From Aptenodytes patagonicus (Eukaryota > Chordata > Aves > Sphenisciformes > Spheniscidae), in assembly GCF_965638725.1 (NCBI RefSeq), contig NC_134953.1:38244854-38308853 (forward strand): a stretch of DNA of 64,000 nt, written 5' to 3'. How positions within the stretch are numbered: the first letter of the stretch is position 1; each line of letters begins with the position of its first letter. Position numbers and translations under genes: made by a program. This document shows positions 61,880 to 64,000 of the stretch, one piece after another. The notes below the pieces were generated by a model. The model had not been told where the DNA came from. It worked only from the letters and a program-made list of their open reading frames with translations, and did no database searches.

Positions 61880-64000
61880 AAGAAGAATTTCCAGTTCTGA
61901 AAGTTTGCCATGGCTCTTAAAAATGTGGGCCAAGGTTGGCGGAGAGCTGTATCTCAAATGTCCCTCCTCTCTGCCTCATTAACAATTTGACCTTCTGGTT
62001 CCTTTATTGTAACTCTTCTGTAGCAGCGCTGCTGTTGAAGGATCAGATCTTCATTGTTGACTTAACAAAGATATTTCTGATTGTACAGTTCAACTCATTA
62101 TGCTCCTAAAAATAGTCAGTGTGTTGTAGATTTTTAATTGGTAGGCTGAAGTGTTTTTTTAGGTGCTGGGAAGAATGACAGAGAAGGTGAAATGAGACAA
62201 GACTATTATCTTTTGATTTAAAAAAAGAACAAGATAGCAACTAAACTTTCAAATGTCTTTCTGTAGTCAGCATTGGGAAGGTTACACGCTTTGCATTTTT
62301 AACATCTGGCTGGAATATTAATTTTCTGTGTAACCGCAGGAGAACTCTAAGGGATAATGTTGAATCTGGGAATCCCTTCGGCTGGAATTTTCAAAGCTCT
62401 ACAGATGCAAAGGAGGGGGACTTTGTGTGCCCAGCTAACTTTCAAAGTAACTGGTACCTAAAAAGATGCATTTGCATTTGAGTGACCACGCTTTTGCATT
62501 TGAGTGACCACACTTACGGCTCCTGGTGTTATCATAGCTAAGGAAACCTTCCCTCAGCCTTTGATCATGTCCCTTTTATTTCCTTGGATTACTCGGTCTA
62601 AGCATGGGTGTTCTACTGTCAAGCCCTGTACAGAGGGATTTCAGTCTTTTGAAGCATGCTGACGTACTTAAGGAATGGCTCCCTTTTTTCTTATCCTAGT
62701 TGCTCAATTCTGCTTAGTCTTGCAGCTTCCTACATGTAGCCAGCCGGGTGCCAAGTAGGTGGAGCGAGCTGGGTTGGTAGAAGATGGAGGGGGAAAAAGT
62801 CAGCAGGCTGTGCATATGTCAAAGTGAGTTCAGCATAGAGGGCAGAACGCATGGGAAAATGGTTTTTATTGTAAACTGCCAGTTTGTTCCTTGATCTGTT
62901 TTTCTCTCGTAGCATATTTCAGTCATCTAAAACTTCAGAGACGTTATGAGGCTTGTGGGCAGTTTCCGTTGCTGCCACCTGTTCTCACTGACACTCATCC
63001 TTCTGAGTAGTTTGCAGTATAAATTTTTTCCAGAGTTCCCATTTCTGTTGGGAAATGCATCTGAGTAGCAAGCGGAGATGGCAGATGGTAAGAGCACTGT
63101 AGCAGGTATTTGGCAGCTCTGCTGGCATACCTGACAACCTGCCTTTCACGCCTCTGCAGCATCCCACTGAAATGGCCTGAACTTCTGAACAAAAGCCTTT
63201 CAAGGCAGGCTGCTACCCTGGAAACAAGTCAGGCCCTTGAGGTGTAGGGGCCTCGAGAATGAGAATTATGCTTGTGTTGTTTGAGACGGACCTTGCATCC
63301 CCTACCAGCATTTAGTGCGTAGTTCTGATCAAGTTAACCCCCAAAATAGAGGCAGCAGAGTAGCTCTGAGGAGACCTTTGGGAAAGAGGAGCTGGGCAGA
63401 GGTGGAGCTTTGAAAATTCCAGTCCTGTTCAGAAAGGTGCCGGCAACTGCTACTGTTCCTGTGGTGTCTTGGGTGAGGCGGGAGCTCCAGTAACAGTGCT
63501 TTAGCAGCAAGCAAAGTAATTTTCATGCAGTTTAATGGAAAACCACTTGACTGCAGCTTTTTTGTTACTACGTGTACATACTAAATATCTAGGCGGTGTT
63601 GACGGATAGCAATACCAGTTTGTCTTTCCTGTTTGCATTTGTACAGAACACTGAAGCACTCATGGCTTTTAAAAAAAAAAAGAAAAATAATTTTCCCTAA
63701 AGATGGAAAATACCTGCAGCTTTCTGACTTGGCAGGCTTGTGCAGTGGTTCCAGTGGTGTATCGCAGTTGGGGTAGATACGCCAGATAGGAAATGGGCTC
63801 TCTTCAGCATCGCTGCCCTGGAGGTACGGCTTGTGTTACACCACGGCGTGTAGTATGGTATTTGATCTTTTAAACTGGATGGCGTTCTCTTAACGTGAAT
63901 TTTTTTTGGGGGGAGGTAGGGATGGATTGACACTTGCTCTTGCAGGTTGGCAAGGTTTTAATTTTCTTGGGTTTTTAGTAGTAAAGGATTCATGCTAGCG
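61880..64000 (+). other. PSAP 3' UTR and downstream sequence
   Basis: The PSAP 3' UTR starts here. I did not find a canonical AATAAA or ATTAAA on the plus strand between the stop codon and the window end, so the cleavage site is either at a variant signal or beyond the window. A short direct duplication, unit about 22 bp containing TTTGCATTTGAGTGACCAC, occupies 62471-62515. No other gene is evident. Confidence 0.55.
62471..62515. repeat. Short tandem duplication (2 x about 22 bp)
   Basis: TTTGCATTTGAGTGACCAC followed by GCT or ACT occurs twice back to back with one substitution in the second copy. It is a local duplication in the probable PSAP 3' UTR. Confidence 0.75.

Overview
The window is nuclear DNA of a bird. 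The evidence is three vertebrate genes with spliced, avian-like coding sequence, CR1 LINEs ending in the avian (ATTCTATG)n-type 3' terminus, and two copies of an endogenous retrovirus LTR of a kind I recognise from bird genomes. I cannot name the species. The LTR family makes a neoavian bird more likely than a fowl, but that is inference.

Layout. At the left edge are the first two coding exons of AIFM2/FSP1 on the minus strand (410-520 and 1432-1606), with a CpG-rich 5' end up to about 1850; the rest of that gene lies beyond position 1. From 1850 to 11930 I find no coding exon. This stretch should hold the long CHST3 3' UTR, a solo LTR (4369-4911) and an orphan CpG-rich patch (about 9940-10720). 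CHST3 is complete on the minus strand with two coding exons (13313-13449 and 11931-13161; 455 aa). Its probable non-coding first exon lies in a CpG island near 20.2 kb. From 20.4 to 37.7 kb the DNA is intergenic, with an old CR1 fragment, a 7-bp-based minisatellite (24299-24692), a second solo LTR (28358-28957) and a long CR1 copy (32881 to about 33960). PSAP (prosaposin) fills the right side on the plus strand, 38225-61879. It has 14 constitutive coding exons plus a 9-nt microexon, encoding 515 or 518 aa. The last 2.1 kb is PSAP 3' UTR and downstream sequence.

The genes do not form a pathway. CHST3 (Golgi chondroitin 6-O-sulfotransferase) and PSAP (precursor of lysosomal saposins A-D) are divergently transcribed neighbours, as in human. 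AIFM2 (membrane-bound CoQ oxidoreductase that suppresses ferroptosis) sits next to CHST3 here, whereas in human it is nearly 2 Mb away with SPOCK2 beside CHST3. That suggests a local rearrangement.

I found no new multi-gene system. The observations most worth a second look are: an 82-bp foldback element in PSAP intron 1, built from two inverted copies of the LTR 5' terminus and flanked by a perfect 5-bp duplication; the conserved PSAP microexon with an apparent tandem (NAGNAG) acceptor and a CR1 insertion about 235 bp downstream; the AIFM2-CHST3 adjacency; loss of the acidic stem insert in CHST3; and loss of one SapA glycosylation site in PSAP.
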